This document shows positions 18,632-18,820 of a stretch of 18,820 nt of DNA, in pieces. The DNA comes from Byssothecium circinans (taxonomy: Eukaryota; Ascomycota; Dothideomycetes; Pleosporales; Massarinaceae). Made by a program: the position numbers and the translations under genes. The stretch spans positions 1,481,611 to 1,500,430 of the forward strand of contig ML976977.1 in assembly GCA_010015675.1 (NCBI GenBank), read 5' to 3'. The notes below the pieces were generated by a model. That model did no database searches. It saw nothing but the letters and a program-made list of their open reading frames with translations, and was not told the origin of the DNA. How positions within the stretch are numbered: position 1 is the first letter of the stretch; each line of letters opens with the position of its first letter.

Positions 18632-18758
18632 TTAGTAATAACTACTATAAACTTAGCCCTCCTAGCCCTCTATCTACTCGTAATAGCTACAACTCTAGAT
18701 ATGACTATTACTAGATTAAACAAGGAAAAATACGCGTATATCCCGTATTAAATACTAC
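18632..18758. other. Spacer, nothing recognised
   Basis: These 127 bp match no other part of the window. They are AT-rich, with a few retained CG and CC pairs. No ORF, RNA or terminal repeat was recognised. They may be true flanking DNA between elements or a piece of an unrecognised repeat. Confidence 0.4.
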
Positions 18759-18760
18759 TA

Positions 18761-18820
18761 ACGTAAAGCACCATCGAAGCGCGCACACCATCGAAGCGCG
18801 CAGAAATGCTTGGCAAGGAA
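18761..18820 (+). mobile_element. Left terminus of an unmutated pogo-related element (L), continuing past the window
   Basis: After TA (18759-18760) come the tip ACGTAAAGC, two 17-bp units, ACCATCGAAGCGCGCAC (18770-18786) and ACCATCGAAGCGCGCAG (18787-18803), then AAATGCTTGGCAAGGAA. The inner part resembles the ends of element F more than those of the transposase-bearing copies. L may therefore be a further non-autonomous copy with yet another unit class. It shows no RIP. Confidence 0.75.

Noticed and set aside
1..18820. tRNA, rRNA, CRISPR arrays, riboswitches or bacterial operons
   Set aside because: None seen on either strand. The repeats are transposon termini, and the repeated 17-bp units are only one to three per end, without spacers.

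Overview
The window is a nested transposon graveyard, almost certainly from a filamentous ascomycete (Pezizomycotina; a Dothideomycete is possible but unproven). There are no bacterial-style operons, no recognisable host genes and no intact long ORFs. Across most of the window CA and TG dinucleotides have been nearly all converted to TA. Most stops are TAA or TAG where related copies carry CAA, CAG or TGG. This is the signature of repeat-induced point mutation (RIP). The elements are fungal types: pogo/Fot1-like DNA transposons with TA target sites, their non-autonomous relatives, and a Ty3/gypsy chromovirus.

Layout. 1-530: 3' end of a nearly unmutated pogo transposon (copy A). 533-3351: a RIP-degraded pogo copy (H) carrying a 1,078-bp non-autonomous element (C, 621-1698) four codons after its start. 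3352-4404: a second such element (D), chimeric. 4405-5267: 3' half of another pogo copy (I). 5270-6567: a RIP-ruined retroelement fragment with a readable aspartic-protease segment. 6570-8437: a full-length pogo copy (G, minus strand, DD35D). 8440-9074 plus 16614-16635: an inverted, truncated copy of the non-autonomous element (E), split by a complete LTR retrotransposon at 9075-16608. 16655-17694: a fourth copy (F). 17695-18535: 3' half of pogo copy J. 18538-18629: 3' tail of pogo copy K. 18632-18758: short unassigned spacer. 18761-18820: unmutated terminus of a further element (L).

The LTR retrotransposon lies on the minus strand. It has two 487-bp LTRs, a GGTGG target duplication and a polypurine tract, then Gag with a zinc knuckle, protease, RT, RNase H, integrase with GPY/F motif, and a chromodomain. 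Between the chromodomain and the 3' LTR an additional reading frame runs on the opposite strand (9713-10354, perhaps to about 10440). It would encode a Cys-rich, coiled-coil protein and is the least conventional coding signal here.

The other notable signal is the terminal architecture shared by all the pogo-related elements: a 9-bp tip, then one, two or three tandem 17-bp units. The unit sequence differs between subfamilies, but within an element the units mostly match each other. One non-autonomous interior is found with several different termini. Chimeric ends and discontinuous flanks at D and G suggest that homologous recombination between nested copies has deleted the intervening DNA. A plausible nesting order is K containing J; J containing E and F; E containing G and the retrotransposon; and H containing C and one parent of D.
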